A model generated the notes under the pieces. That model was not told where the DNA came from. It was given only the letters and a program-made list of their open reading frames with translations, and ran no database searches. A DNA stretch of 64,000 nucleotides from Caproiciproducens sp. NJN-50. Lineage in GTDB: Bacteria > Bacillota > Clostridia > Oscillospirales > Acutalibacteraceae. The stretch lies in NCBI RefSeq assembly GCF_004103755.1, contig NZ_CP035283.1, positions 248,001 through 312,000 on the forward strand, given 5' to 3'. Positions 50,951 to 59,881 of this stretch are shown piece after piece (the first letter of the stretch is position 1; each line of letters begins with the position of its first letter). The position numbers and the translations under genes were made by a program.

Positions 50951-51198
50951 AGTGCAATCACAACTGTTTTCACTGCGAATATCCGGATTGCGTTTGCGGG
51001 TATGACCGTATTTCTCCAGAAGTCAGAGATATTAACAACGCCCTGTTCGGGTGGGACTTTGAAATACGTAAGAAACGAGTAAACGAATTATTAAAGCATG
51101 GGTACTCGGAGGTCTGGATTAAAGCGGCTATGAATTTGACTAATGGTGAATTCCAAGCCTGTATAAAAAGCGCCGCCAAGCGGCTGGCACCCGCATGA
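50947..51198 (+). CDS. 83-residue Cys-rich phage protein
   Basis: N-terminal CNHNCFHCEYPDCVC cluster followed by a helical C-terminal half (EIRKKRVNELLKHGYSEVWI). Overlaps the previous stop by 4 bases. Unknown. Confidence 0.55.
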   Translation: MKCNHNCFHCEYPDCVCGYDRISPEVRDINNALFGWDFEIRKKRVNELLKHGYSEVWIKAAMNLTNGEFQACIKSAAKRLAPA

Positions 51199-51253
51199 CG
51201 GCAAAACGATAAATCTACACCGCTATTATAGGCGGAGAAAGAGAGTTTGTCAA

Positions 51254-52561
51254 ATGAAAGCTTACAAGGGCTTTAATAAAAATTTACAGTGCCGTGGGCA
51301 CCAATATGAGATCGGGCGGACCGACGAGGAGCCAGATGCAGACCTTTGCGAGACGGGGTTTCACGCCTGCGAAGATCCAATTGACGTTCTGGGATACTAC
51401 GCGCCTGGTGCCGGAAGCCGGTATTGCGAGGTTGACCTCGATGATGTAACCGGTCAGCGTAAAGATGATTCTAAGCGAGTAGGAAAGAAAATCACGGTTG
51501 GCGCGGAGATTGGTATTCCTGGGCTGGTAAAAGCCCATATCAAATATGTCAAAGCGCATACCACATTCGAGCATACGGACCCGAAACAGGCCACTGCGGG
51601 CTATCGTGGCGCTGCCACTGCGGGCGAATCCGGCGCTGCCACTGCGGGCTATTGTGGCGCTGCCACTGCGGGCAAATCCGGCGCTGCCACTGCGGGCAAT
51701 TATGGCGCTGCCACTGCGGGCAATTATGGCGCTGCCACTGCGGGCTATTGTGGCGCTGCCACTGCGGGCAAATCCGGCGCTGCCACTGCGGGCAATTATG
51801 GCGCTGCCACTGCGGGCAATTATGGCGCTGCCACTGCGGGCAATTATGGCGCTGCCACTGCGGGCGAATCCGGCGCTGCCACTGCGGGCTATCGTGGCGC
51901 TGCCACTGCGGGCGAATCCGGCGCTGCCACTGCGGGCGAATCCGGCGCTGCCACTGCGGGCGAATCCGGCGCTGCCACTGCGGGCGAATCCGGCGCTGCC
52001 ACTGCGGGCAATTATGGCGCTGCCACTGCGGGCGAATCCGGCGCTGCCACTGCGGGCTATTGTGGCGCTGCCACTGCGGGCGAATCCGGCGCTGCCACTG
52101 CGGGCAATTATGGCGCTGCCACTGCGGGCTATTGTGGCGCTGCCACTGCGGGCAAATCCGGCGCTGCCACTGCGGGCAATTATGGCGCTGCCACTGCGGG
52201 CAATTATGGCGCTGCCACTGCGGGCAATTATGGCGCTGCCACTGCGGGCGAATCCGGCGCTGCCACTGCGGGCAATTATGGCGCTGCCACTGCGGGCGAA
52301 TCCGGCGCTGCCACTGCGGGCTATCGCGGCGCTGCCACATCCCGCGGCTCGGTGTCCGTCGGAGAAAACGGCGTCGGCCTGGTCCGCGGGGATGGCGTAA
52401 AAGCAAAAGGCGGTCTCGGGGCCGTTCTGGTGATCTGCGAGGAAAACAAGGACGATTGCGGCATCAAAACGTGGAAAGCCGTTGTAGTAGACGGCAAGAA
52501 GATCAAAGCTGATACATACTACCAGCTGAAAAACGGCGAACTTCTGGAGGTAGTGAAATGA
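51254..52561 (+). CDS. DUF7666-like protein with 31 octapeptide repeats
   Basis: 435 residues. N-terminal about 110 residues resemble DUF7666 (MKAYKGFNKNLQCRGHQYEI, CETGFHACEDPIDVLGYY). Residues about 113-360 are 31 copies of an eight-residue unit GAATAGxx where xx is NY, ES, YC, KS or YR. The C-terminal about 70 residues (GSVSVGENGVGLVRGDGVKA) are unique. The regular Gly/Ala/Thr pattern suggests a repetitive beta structure. It lies among early genes, not tail genes. Function unknown. Confidence 0.75.
   Translation: MKAYKGFNKNLQCRGHQYEIGRTDEEPDADLCETGFHACEDPIDVLGYYAPGAGSRYCEVDLDDVTGQRKDDSKRVGKKITVGAEIGIPGLVKAHIKYVKAHTTFEHTDPKQATAGYRGAATAGESGAATAGYCGAATAGKSGAATAGNYGAATAGNYGAATAGYCGAATAGKSGAATAGNYGAATAGNYGAATAGNYGAATAGESGAATAGYRGAATAGESGAATAGESGAATAGESGAATAGESGAATAGNYGAATAGESGAATAGYCGAATAGESGAATAGNYGAATAGYCGAATAGKSGAATAGNYGAATAGNYGAATAGNYGAATAGESGAATAGNYGAATAGESGAATAGYRGAATSRGSVSVGENGVGLVRGDGVKAKGGLGAVLVICEENKDDCGIKTWKAVVVDGKKIKADTYYQLKNGELLEVVK
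51590..52337 (+). repeat. 24-bp coding minisatellite, 31 units
   Basis: Each unit is GGCGCTGCCACTGCGGGC plus six variable bases (AATTAT, GAATCC, TATTGT, AAATCC or TATCGT/C). The invariant 18 bases are identical in practically every unit, so the array was homogenised recently. Units 7-12 and 23-28 carry the same order (YC KS NY NY NY ES), showing block duplication. Confidence 0.95.
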
Positions 52562-52890
52562 GCAAAGTAAATCAGCTTGTCCTTGACTGTGCGGCTAAAG
52601 TGCTCCGTATCAATGAGACAACGGAAGCGGAAATACATTTTGAAATCGACGGTACTGGAATTGAGTGCTGGGGATACAAGCACGGGTATGATAATGCTCC
52701 TAAAGTTGGGAATTATCCAGAACCTGATTTTGTCCCGCTACCAACGCCAGCAGAAAACGGAACTACATCATTTGTTGGGAAAATTTATATAGCTGATGAT
52801 CTTTTCGCAGACGCAGAAACACAGCTTCGCGCCCTGCTTGAATCCCTGAACGCGCTGGAAAAGGAACTGCTCACGAAGGAGGAAAAATAA
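52558..52890 (+). CDS. Phage protein of unknown function
   Basis: 110 residues, coupled to the repeat protein (ATGA). Acidic; C-terminal helix AETQLRALLESLNALEKELL. Unknown. Confidence 0.6.
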   Translation: MSKVNQLVLDCAAKVLRINETTEAEIHFEIDGTGIECWGYKHGYDNAPKVGNYPEPDFVPLPTPAENGTTSFVGKIYIADDLFADAETQLRALLESLNALEKELLTKEEK

Positions 52891-53402
52891 TGGCATCGCT
52901 TTATGAAATCAATCAGACCTATAAGGCGTTTTTGGATCAGATTGCATCCGGTGATATTCCAGAGGAAGCCATTGCTGACACGCTGGAAGCGCTCGATGGA
53001 GAGTTTGACGATAAAGCGGACAATATTGCATGTTACATAAAATCGCTTCTGAGCGATGCACAGGCTATCAAAGCAGAAGAAGACGCGCTTGCAGAGCGCC
53101 GAGAAGCCAAAAAGCATAAGGCTGACAGCCTACAAAACTACCTTTATCAGCAATTCAAACTGCGCGGAAAGGATAAATTGGAAACGCCTCGCAACGTTCT
53201 TAAAATCCGAAAGAATCCACCTTCGGTGCAGATCGACGATGAGGACGCCTTTATCGAGTGGGCCAAAACTCAGAAAGACACGGATATGCTCACCGTAAAA
53301 GACCCGATCATCAACAAAACATCCGTCAAAAACGCGCTGAAAGCCGGGGCCGAAGTCCCTCACGCGCAGCTCGTGGCAGGCGAAAAATTGTCGATTAAGT
53401 GA
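52890..53402 (+). CDS. Siphovirus Gp157-like protein
   Basis: 170 residues: N-terminal coiled-coil (ALDGEFDDKADNIACYIK) and the C-terminal NPPSVQIDDEDAFIEWAK segment of the Gp157 family, which is linked to phage recombination and resistance functions. Directly upstream of ERF. Confidence 0.85.
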   Translation: MASLYEINQTYKAFLDQIASGDIPEEAIADTLEALDGEFDDKADNIACYIKSLLSDAQAIKAEEDALAERREAKKHKADSLQNYLYQQFKLRGKDKLETPRNVLKIRKNPPSVQIDDEDAFIEWAKTQKDTDMLTVKDPIINKTSVKNALKAGAEVPHAQLVAGEKLSIK

Positions 53403-53410
53403 GGCGTGAA

Positions 53411-54061
53411 ATGAATATCTACGAAAAAATCCTCGCGATCATGCAGGATGTCCAATATCTTGCCAAAGACGATCATGTCGAATTTGGAAAAACCAATTAC
53501 AAGGCGCTGTCTGAGGAAAAAGTAACAGCCATTATGCGCGCCGAGCTTATCAAGTACAACCTGATTGTCTATCCATTCCAGCAGGACTCCAACCGCGCGG
53601 GCAGCATCACCCACGTTGACACAAAATACCGGATGGTAAACGTGGAGGACCCGAAAGAATTTATCGAAATCGCTTCCGCTGGCGACGGTGCGGACTCGCA
53701 GGATAAAGGTTCAGGCAAGGCCATGACATACGCCTTTAAGTACATGTGGCTTCGTGTATTTGCACTTCCAACCGGGGAGGACCCCGACAAGATTTCAAGT
53801 GCCGAATTGGATGATAAGGCCGAAAAAGAGGCAGAAAAAGCCCAAAAAGCCGCTCCTCAGTACATCGGCGAGATCAAGCAGACCGTCATACTCAAAGAGT
53901 TGCACCGTACCGGATGGAACGCAAAAGAAATGTTGGCGTACCTCGGCAAGAAGTTCCCGCACGACGTGCCCGATACCATCGGCCACATTACAGAAGCACA
54001 GTTTACGTTTATCGTGAAAGCTCTGGAAAAGCGCCCGGATAAGGACGCTGAACCGGCATGA
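53411..54061 (+). CDS. ERF-family single-strand annealing recombinase
   Basis: 216 residues. KTNYKALSEEKVTAIMR, GDGADSQDKGSGKAMTYAFK and the Lys-rich variable region identify ERF superfamily proteins, which anneal complementary single strands. Start at ATG 53411, after GAGGCGTGAA; GTG at 53399 is less likely. Confidence 0.88.
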   Translation: MNIYEKILAIMQDVQYLAKDDHVEFGKTNYKALSEEKVTAIMRAELIKYNLIVYPFQQDSNRAGSITHVDTKYRMVNVEDPKEFIEIASAGDGADSQDKGSGKAMTYAFKYMWLRVFALPTGEDPDKISSAELDDKAEKEAEKAQKAAPQYIGEIKQTVILKELHRTGWNAKEMLAYLGKKFPHDVPDTIGHITEAQFTFIVKALEKRPDKDAEPA

Positions 54062-54594
54062 GGATACAGTTTGACCGTGCACGATGGGCGCAGGACGGCG
54101 ATGGTTTTTGGCTCTCACTCCGCACCAGAGCATCGGAGCAGGCGAAGATGTTTCTCGACGATATGCAGAACGGAAAGCTCTATGATGCTGAGATAAAAAT
54201 CCACCGTGAAAAACGGTCGCTCGACGCCAACGCCTATGCATGGCTACTCATGGATAAACTCGCATCAAAACTCCATATATCTCCGGAGGAAATCTATCGC
54301 CTATATATTCACGATGTAGCCGGTAATTTTGTTATCCAGCCGGTTCGGGAAGATATGATTGAGCGATGGGATAAGATATGGTGCTCCGGTCACGTTGGCC
54401 GCATGACGGACGATCTCGGGGAGTGCAAGCATACGCCGGGATACCACAATATCCGTTGTTACCTCGGCTCCTCGGATTATGACTCCGCGCAAATGTCGCG
54501 CTTGATCGAGCTTATCGTTGACGATTGCAAAGCGCAGGGCATCCAAACCGATACGCCGGAGGAGATCGCAAAGAGGGAGGCGCTATGGACTTAG
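54058..54594 (+). CDS. NinB/Orf-like recombination mediator (probable)
   Basis: 178 residues. EQAKMFLDDMQNGKLYDAEI, KREKRSLDANAYAWLLMDKLA-like order and position next to ERF fit NinB-like proteins that load recombinase. Overlaps ERF by 4 bases. Confidence 0.55.
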   Translation: MRIQFDRARWAQDGDGFWLSLRTRASEQAKMFLDDMQNGKLYDAEIKIHREKRSLDANAYAWLLMDKLASKLHISPEEIYRLYIHDVAGNFVIQPVREDMIERWDKIWCSGHVGRMTDDLGECKHTPGYHNIRCYLGSSDYDSAQMSRLIELIVDDCKAQGIQTDTPEEIAKREALWT

Positions 54595-55430
54595 AACAAA
54601 CAGCAATAAAACGGATTCAGTATGCCGCCGAGATTTCTGAAACGTACTATAATGCTCCGCTGATTGTTACATATTCCGGCGGCAAGGATTCAGAAGTCAA
54701 TTTGGAACTAACAAAAAGGGCTGGAATTGATTTTGAAGTTCAACACAATCATACCACGGCGGATGCGCCGGAAACCGTGCGGCATGTCCGGGAAACATTT
54801 CACAGGTTGGAATTGGAAGGTATTCAATGCACGCTAAATCTTCCACGGTATAAATGGCAACCGGCTAGCATCTGGGGACTGATTCCGTCTTTTGGACCTC
54901 CAACACGAATCTTTCGATGGTGTTGCAAAATTTTCAAGGAATCTGGCGGTAAAAATCGTTGTGTTACTACTGGGGTACGCTGGGATGAAAGCACAGGCAG
55001 AAAGGCTAACCGTGGAGCGCTTGAAGCGGGAAGAGACAATTTATTTTTTGATGATAATGACGAATCGCGCAAAGATTTTGAAGCGTGTCCAATAAAAGGC
55101 ACCACAACAATAAATCCAATAATTGAGTGGAAAAATTCAGATGTTTGGAGCTTTGCAAGGTCTGAACATTTATGTATGAATCCGCTTTATGAATGTGGCT
55201 TTTCTCGCGTTGGGTGTGTTGGTTGCCCGATGGCGCAGAAGCATCGTTACGATGAATTCCGAAGATACCCAAAGTATGAATTAAATTATCGTCTCGCATT
55301 TGGAAGAATGATTAAAAGGCGAAAAGCAGCCGGAAAACCTACGCAATGGAAAACCGCAGATGAAGTTTTTGATTGGTGGATGGAGGACAAAAACCTTGAC
55401 GGTCAGATTGAATTTGAAGGGGTGAAATGA
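54585..55430 (+). CDS. PAPS reductase-family PP-loop protein
   Basis: 281 residues; PP-loop SGGKDS (31-36), CCKIFKESGGKNR and the Cys-rich CGFSRVGCVGCPMAQK near 205-220. Phage members of this family act in DNA modification (phosphorothioation-like) or nucleotide metabolism rather than sulfate reduction; no dnd partners are seen. ATG with AGGGAGGCGCT upstream, overlapping the previous gene by 10 bases. Confidence 0.85.
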   Translation: MDLEQTAIKRIQYAAEISETYYNAPLIVTYSGGKDSEVNLELTKRAGIDFEVQHNHTTADAPETVRHVRETFHRLELEGIQCTLNLPRYKWQPASIWGLIPSFGPPTRIFRWCCKIFKESGGKNRCVTTGVRWDESTGRKANRGALEAGRDNLFFDDNDESRKDFEACPIKGTTTINPIIEWKNSDVWSFARSEHLCMNPLYECGFSRVGCVGCPMAQKHRYDEFRRYPKYELNYRLAFGRMIKRRKAAGKPTQWKTADEVFDWWMEDKNLDGQIEFEGVK

Positions 55431-55723
55431 CAATCAAAAAGGAAGAATTTTGTATTGTTCCTCCCGGCCCGTTTTGGACGAATGAGCGCCGCCCAGGTTT
55501 TGCCCGCCATGAAATTTTTTTCGGGCCGTACCGTCAGAAGTCAATCAAACTCGGCCTTGTCGTTTTTTTGACTCACGAAATGCACAACACGGGGCCGTAT
55601 GGCGTACATAACAACCACGAAAACGACCTGATTTTGAAACGTGCAGGGCAACGCGCCGCAATGAATTATTACGGATGGGATACGGCACGGTTTATAAACG
55701 AATTTGGTAAAAATTATTTGTAA
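55427..55723 (+). CDS. Conserved-looking phage protein
   Basis: 98 residues; FWTNERRPGFARHEIFFGP and HNTGPYGVHNNHEND contain several His that might bind metal. Overlaps the PP-loop gene by 4 bases. Unknown. Confidence 0.6.
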   Translation: MTIKKEEFCIVPPGPFWTNERRPGFARHEIFFGPYRQKSIKLGLVVFLTHEMHNTGPYGVHNNHENDLILKRAGQRAAMNYYGWDTARFINEFGKNYL

Positions 55724-55751
55724 CGCCGCTTTACGGCTGAAAGGATAATGA

Positions 55752-56402
55752 ATGGCACCTAGAAACCTGCTAGGCAATGTTTTTGGCAGACTTACCGTAA
55801 TAAGCAAAGCAAGCAATAACATTCACGGGAAGGCTCAGTGGTTATGTAAATGCGAATGCGGGAAAGTCAAAATAGTTTTAGCAGATAGTTTGATTTCTGG
55901 GAAAACTAGGAGTTGTGGATGCCTGCAAAAAGAAATTGCTCCACTTAATAATCCACCAAAACATGGTATGTCAAGAACGCGCCTATGGACTATTTGGTGC
56001 GGAATGAAAAGTAGATGCTATTATCCAAAAAATATCGCTTACAAAGATTACGGTGGGCGCGGAATAAAAGTATGTGACGAATGGCTACATGATTTTTTAT
56101 CTTTTTTCAAATGGTCTATGAAAAACGGATATGCTGAAAATTTGACAATTGATCGCATCAATTACGATGGAAACTATGCGCCTTCAAATTGTAAATGGTC
56201 AACATATGAGGAACAGGAAAACAACCGAAGGGATACGGTTTTTCTAACGATATCAGGAATAAAGCTTCCTGTTTCTGAATGGGCCAGAAAAGTGGGCATT
56301 TCAGCAGCAACACTACGGTGGAGAATTGACAACGGATGGAAAGAAAATGAAATTTTGATGCGCCCAAATTTGAACAACAAAAACATTAGGAGGCAAATGT
56401 AA
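55752..56402 (+). CDS. HNH homing-type endonuclease with NUMOD-like tail
   Basis: 216 residues. N-terminal FGRLTVISKA and a zinc knuckle (CKCECGK ... SCGCL), central HNH region (YGGRGIKVCDEW, LTIDRINYDG, NCKWST), and a C-terminal helix-turn-helix (PVSEWARKVGISAATLRWRI). This is the architecture of freestanding homing endonucleases. Inserted between a phage gene and ssb. Related to the gene at 62749. Confidence 0.85.
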   Translation: MAPRNLLGNVFGRLTVISKASNNIHGKAQWLCKCECGKVKIVLADSLISGKTRSCGCLQKEIAPLNNPPKHGMSRTRLWTIWCGMKSRCYYPKNIAYKDYGGRGIKVCDEWLHDFLSFFKWSMKNGYAENLTIDRINYDGNYAPSNCKWSTYEEQENNRRDTVFLTISGIKLPVSEWARKVGISAATLRWRIDNGWKENEILMRPNLNNKNIRRQM

Positions 56403-56839
56403 TGCTTAACTCCGTGAATCTTCAAGGCAGATTTATCGCAACGCCTGAGCTGAGACACACACCGAACGGTATTTCCGTTACATCATTTTCTCTAGCAAAT
56501 GATATTGGATACGGTGAGAAAAAGAAAACCGCATTCATCGATTGTGTCGCTTGGCGCGGTACCGCTGAGCTAATTTGCAAGTGGTTTCAGAAGGGCGACA
56601 TGGTAATTGTACAGGGTTTCATCCAGACGCGGACCTACACGGACAAGGATGGCAATAAGCGCAAGGCCGTGGAGATCGTCGCTGATGCGGTTCATTTTGC
56701 GGAGCCGAAGCGCGACAGGGATTCCAATAGCGGCAACAAAAATACATATGAACCCGCGCACGGATCAGCGGATATTGACGCCGGAGAAGATATGGGAGAT
56801 TTTGAAGAAACACCGGTTCCGGATGATCTCCCGTTTTGA
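56402..56839 (+). CDS. ssb: Single-stranded DNA-binding protein
   Basis: 145 residues: OB fold (MLNSVNLQGRFIATPELRHT, CVAWRGTAELICKWFQKGD, VQGFIQTRTYTDKDG), acidic linker and the partner-binding tip DDLPF. TAGGAGGCAAATGTA precedes the ATG. Confidence 0.95.
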   Translation: MLNSVNLQGRFIATPELRHTPNGISVTSFSLANDIGYGEKKKTAFIDCVAWRGTAELICKWFQKGDMVIVQGFIQTRTYTDKDGNKRKAVEIVADAVHFAEPKRDRDSNSGNKNTYEPAHGSADIDAGEDMGDFEETPVPDDLPF

Positions 56840-56848
56840 GGCGGCGCC

Positions 56849-57214
56849 ATGAACATCATTGACTATATCCCCGTCGGTTCCGCCAACGCGATCAGCCGCA
56901 AGCAGCTCTGCGCCGTAACAGGGCTGCCGGACCGGCTCATGCGCCGGGAGATCGAGCGGGCGAGAAAAGATTACGCGATACTCAACATTGACGGCTCCGG
57001 GTACTTCCGCCCAGCAGATGGCGAGGCTTATCTTACCGAGAGATGGCTCAAGCAGGAGCGCAGCCGGGAACGGCATGTCAGGGATGCCACTAGAGGGGCC
57101 GAGAAAGCGCTTTTAGGTTCAAACCGTGAGTTGATACCGGTACACTCCTACGTGAGGCGTAAGCGCCGTGGAGAGGACGAGAGGCCGCAGATTGAGGGAC
57201 AAATGAGACTTTAG
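56849..57214 (+). CDS. Phage protein, possible winged helix
   Basis: 121 residues. NAISRKQLCAVTGLPDRLMR suggests a DNA-binding winged helix. Common neighbour of replication genes in Firmicutes phages. GAGGCGGCGCC before ATG. Confidence 0.6.
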   Translation: MNIIDYIPVGSANAISRKQLCAVTGLPDRLMRREIERARKDYAILNIDGSGYFRPADGEAYLTERWLKQERSRERHVRDATRGAEKALLGSNRELIPVHSYVRRKRRGEDERPQIEGQMRL

Positions 57215-57225
57215 AAGGTGAGAAA

Positions 57226-58014
57226 TTGCCGAACCGAATTTTAAAAGAATCAATTTGCACAAGCGACAGCATAGACCATCTGAGCATCGAGGCGGAACGT
57301 CTCTTTTATCGACTAATCGTAAATTGTGATGATTTCGGACTGCTGGATGCCAGGCTCCCAATCGTCAAAAGCAAGTGCTTCCCGCTGAAATCATCTGATA
57401 TCACAGACGATCAACTGAAATCATGGCTTTCCGAATTGGAAGCGCAAAATATGATCTTTTTCTATGAAAACTCCGGCCATGAATACCTGAAAATGTCAAG
57501 CTGGGAGCGGCACCAGCAGACCAGAGCACACCGCTCGAAGTGCCCGCTCCCCAATGATGAAAGAAGCCACATGAAATCAGATGATATCATCGGAAATCAG
57601 ATGTTTCAAAAATCGCCCGATACACGATACACGATACACGATACACGAAATACCCCTATAGCCCCCACAGGGGGCGAGAAAGAGGGACCTCAAGGCGAGA
57701 GCCTACCGGTTCAAACGGCCACAGGAGCGGAGAAATTCGCTGGCCGCTCCATGACTCTCGAGGATCGCTTTAATCGCTTCTGGAAAGCATATCCAAAAAA
57801 AGTTGGCAAGGGCGCGGCTGAACGCTCGTTCAAAAAATACAAGCCAAACGAAGTTTTGCTTGTTGCCATGTTGGAGGCCCTGAAGCTTCAACGACGATCA
57901 GATCAGTGGCAGCGCGACGGCGGGCAATACATCCCGAACCCGGCGACCTGGTTGAATCAAAAGCGCTGGGAAGATGAAGCCCATCCGGGCAGAAAGGACG
58001 ATTTTTTACCATGA
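57226..58014 (+). CDS. Phage replication initiator / replisome organiser
   Basis: 262 residues. N-terminal winged-helix domain (SIEAERLFYRLIVNCDDFGL, HEYLKMSSWERHQQ) and C-terminal helicase-loader-type domain (FNRFWKAYPKKVGKGAAERS, NPATWLNQKRWED). TTG start with GAAGGTGAGAAA upstream. The linker contains the 7-bp iterons and a GC hairpin. Precedes the helicase gene by 4-base overlap. Confidence 0.85.
   Translation: MPNRILKESICTSDSIDHLSIEAERLFYRLIVNCDDFGLLDARLPIVKSKCFPLKSSDITDDQLKSWLSELEAQNMIFFYENSGHEYLKMSSWERHQQTRAHRSKCPLPNDERSHMKSDDIIGNQMFQKSPDTRYTIHDTRNTPIAPTGGEKEGPQGESLPVQTATGAEKFAGRSMTLEDRFNRFWKAYPKKVGKGAAERSFKKYKPNEVLLVAMLEALKLQRRSDQWQRDGGQYIPNPATWLNQKRWEDEAHPGRKDDFLP
57619..57675 (+). 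repeat. Iterons and hairpin inside the initiator gene, candidate origin
   Basis: Four perfect tandem copies of GATACAC (57619-57646), then GCCCCC-ACA-GGGGGC (57661-57675). Lambda O and many Firmicutes initiators carry their origin in the same place, the linker coding region. Confidence 0.5.
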
Positions 58015-59228
58015 TCATGAATATTGAGGCCGAGCAATCTCTGATCGGCAGCATCCTTCTCGGAGGGGCCAAAACGATGGCGGAGATTCAGTTGATCATC
58101 GAGCCAACAGACTTTCAGGTTCCGGAAATGCAGACGATCTACGCGGCATGCCTAAAGCTGTATTTGCAAAACAAGCCGATTGATGCTGTTTCCGTGCTAG
58201 CGCTGACTGGGGAAGAATACAAAACCACCATCATCCCCGCCGCTCAGATTGTACCTTCCGCCAGACATGCCGCAGAGTACGCGAGGATCGTCCGTGAGGC
58301 CGCGCAAAAGACACGGGCTTATAGTTTGACCATTGAGCTTGCCGACGATTTACAGCGCAACACAGAGGCGGGGGAATGCCAGCGGAAGGCAGAGGAAGTT
58401 TTGAAATGCTTCGATGAGCCGAAACAGGAGGACACCGTTTCCGCCGAGGAAATGTATATGCGCTTCTTCGACCGGCAGGATAGCCCGAGGGAGTACATAC
58501 ACACCGGATTCTCAAGACTGGACAAATACACTTACATCGAGCGGGGGGATTACATCATCGTCGGTGGCCGTCCGAGCGCAGGGAAAACCGCTTTTACCCT
58601 CCAGATGATGCGGAATATTTCCAGAAAATACACCACAATTTATTTTTCGCTTGAAACAAATAACGAAAAGCTCGGGGACCGGCTGATTGGCGGGTTCAAT
58701 GAGGTCTCACTTTCAGGAATCAAAACCAATTCAATCACCGACGAGGAATGGCAAAGGATTACAAATGGCTACAATGAATTTAAAAAATTAAATTTTTACA
58801 CAGTCCGAGCAGCGGGGTATTCCCTAGCACAAATTCAGGCAAAGGCATTACAACTTCACGCGGAGGTAATTTTCATAGATTACGTTACCCTGATCCGGCA
58901 AAGCGGCGAAAGCCTCGTGGACAGGGCCACAAAGATTTCAATGGGCCTGCACACCTTAGCCCAGCGGAACGGGATCACAGTCTTTGCCCTCTCGCAACTC
59001 AACCGCGCCGGTAAAGCCGCGCCTGATATGACGGCCCTAAGAGATTCCGGCCAGTTCGAGCAGGATGCCGATGATGTTTTTCTTATAGAGTACGACGAGG
59101 ATAAACCGGAGGAGCGCGTTTTGAAGATCGCAAAAAATAAGGAGGGGCGCTGCGGTTGCATTCAACTGGAATTTCAACCGAAGATTCAGAAGTTTTCGGA
59201 GGTTGAGACAAGATATGACGAAACTTGA
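58011..59228 (+). CDS. DnaB-like replicative helicase
   Basis: 405 residues: N-terminal domain starting IEAEQSLIGSILLGG, RecA core with Walker A GGRPSAGKTA (185-194), Walker B VIFIDYVTLI, ALSQLNRAG and DVFLIEYDED. Drives the phage fork. Two ATGs lie 6 bases apart at the start. Confidence 0.92.
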   Translation: MIMNIEAEQSLIGSILLGGAKTMAEIQLIIEPTDFQVPEMQTIYAACLKLYLQNKPIDAVSVLALTGEEYKTTIIPAAQIVPSARHAAEYARIVREAAQKTRAYSLTIELADDLQRNTEAGECQRKAEEVLKCFDEPKQEDTVSAEEMYMRFFDRQDSPREYIHTGFSRLDKYTYIERGDYIIVGGRPSAGKTAFTLQMMRNISRKYTTIYFSLETNNEKLGDRLIGGFNEVSLSGIKTNSITDEEWQRITNGYNEFKKLNFYTVRAAGYSLAQIQAKALQLHAEVIFIDYVTLIRQSGESLVDRATKISMGLHTLAQRNGITVFALSQLNRAGKAAPDMTALRDSGQFEQDADDVFLIEYDEDKPEERVLKIAKNKEGRCGCIQLEFQPKIQKFSEVETRYDET

Positions 59229-59370
59229 GGCCCTGAAAGCCTGTGTTTGGCTTGAATGCATCGTAGAGTCTGGTAATCGCAGCAATATTTTCGAACGCGA
59301 AGAGGCAATTAAAAAGATCAGGGGAATTCAATCCATGCTGGCAAGGCTCCCGGATGAGGCGGAAGAATGA
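59215..59370 (+). CDS. 51-residue phage protein
   Basis: ATG overlapping the helicase end by 14 bases; helical (MTKLEALKACVWLECIVESG...). Unknown. Confidence 0.5.
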   Translation: MTKLEALKACVWLECIVESGNRSNIFEREEAIKKIRGIQSMLARLPDEAEE

Positions 59371-59711
59371 GCACTGTATTTATTCCAGGATTTAAATTTG
59401 GAAATCAAAGGCATAGCAAATACAATGCCGTTAAGACAACGGTTGATGGAATTACATTTGACAGCAAGGCCGAGGCGAAGCGGTACACAGAGCTAAAGCT
59501 AATGCTTCGGACCGGCCAGATCAAGAGTTTCAATCGGCAGCCGTCGTTTATCCTCTCTGGCGGGATCCGCTACCGCCCCGATTTCATAGTGTGGGATGGG
59601 TCTAGGGTATGGGTTGAGGATGTCAAGGGGATGGAAACCGCAGCATTCAAAGTCAAGGCTGCGGAATTCCGGGAAAAATATCCATATTTTGAACTGAGGA
59701 TCGTCCGATGA
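59367..59711 (+). CDS. DUF1064 nuclease-fold protein
   Basis: 114 residues. RHSKYNAVKTTVDGITFDSK..EAKRY, YRPDFIVWDGSRVWVEDVKG are the hallmarks of DUF1064, a PD-(D/E)XK fold thought to resolve DNA branches. Active-site D, D and K are present. Confidence 0.85.
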   Translation: MSTVFIPGFKFGNQRHSKYNAVKTTVDGITFDSKAEAKRYTELKLMLRTGQIKSFNRQPSFILSGGIRYRPDFIVWDGSRVWVEDVKGMETAAFKVKAAEFREKYPYFELRIVR

Positions 59712-59881
59712 AGCAATACACCGAAGTCTGTTATCACTGCCACCGCGAGTATCCATCCTGTGAAATCCGTACTTGCCCGGTAAAGCAAAAGCCGGTATGC
59801 CGGTACTGCTGCATGAAGTGTGGAAAGCATACGGAAGTTGGTACCGGAATCGGGTGCGAATTGATTGAGGCGAAAAAATGA
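59708..59881 (+). CDS. 57-residue Cys-rich zinc protein
   Basis: CYHCHREYPSC ... CRYCCMKCGKH: treble-clef-like cysteines. ATGA overlaps on both sides. Unknown. Confidence 0.55.
   Translation: MKQYTEVCYHCHREYPSCEIRTCPVKQKPVCRYCCMKCGKHTEVGTGIGCELIEAKK

Noticed and set aside
51590..52337. CRISPR array
   Set aside because: The variable part is only six bases and limited to five versions; the array lies within a coding frame and no cas genes are near.
51546..52406. Long frames in other phases over the 24-bp repeats (LPLRANPA- and PQWQRRIR-type repeats)
   Set aside because: A repeat whose length is a multiple of three keeps all frames open. Only the 51254 frame has unique, conserved-looking flanks.
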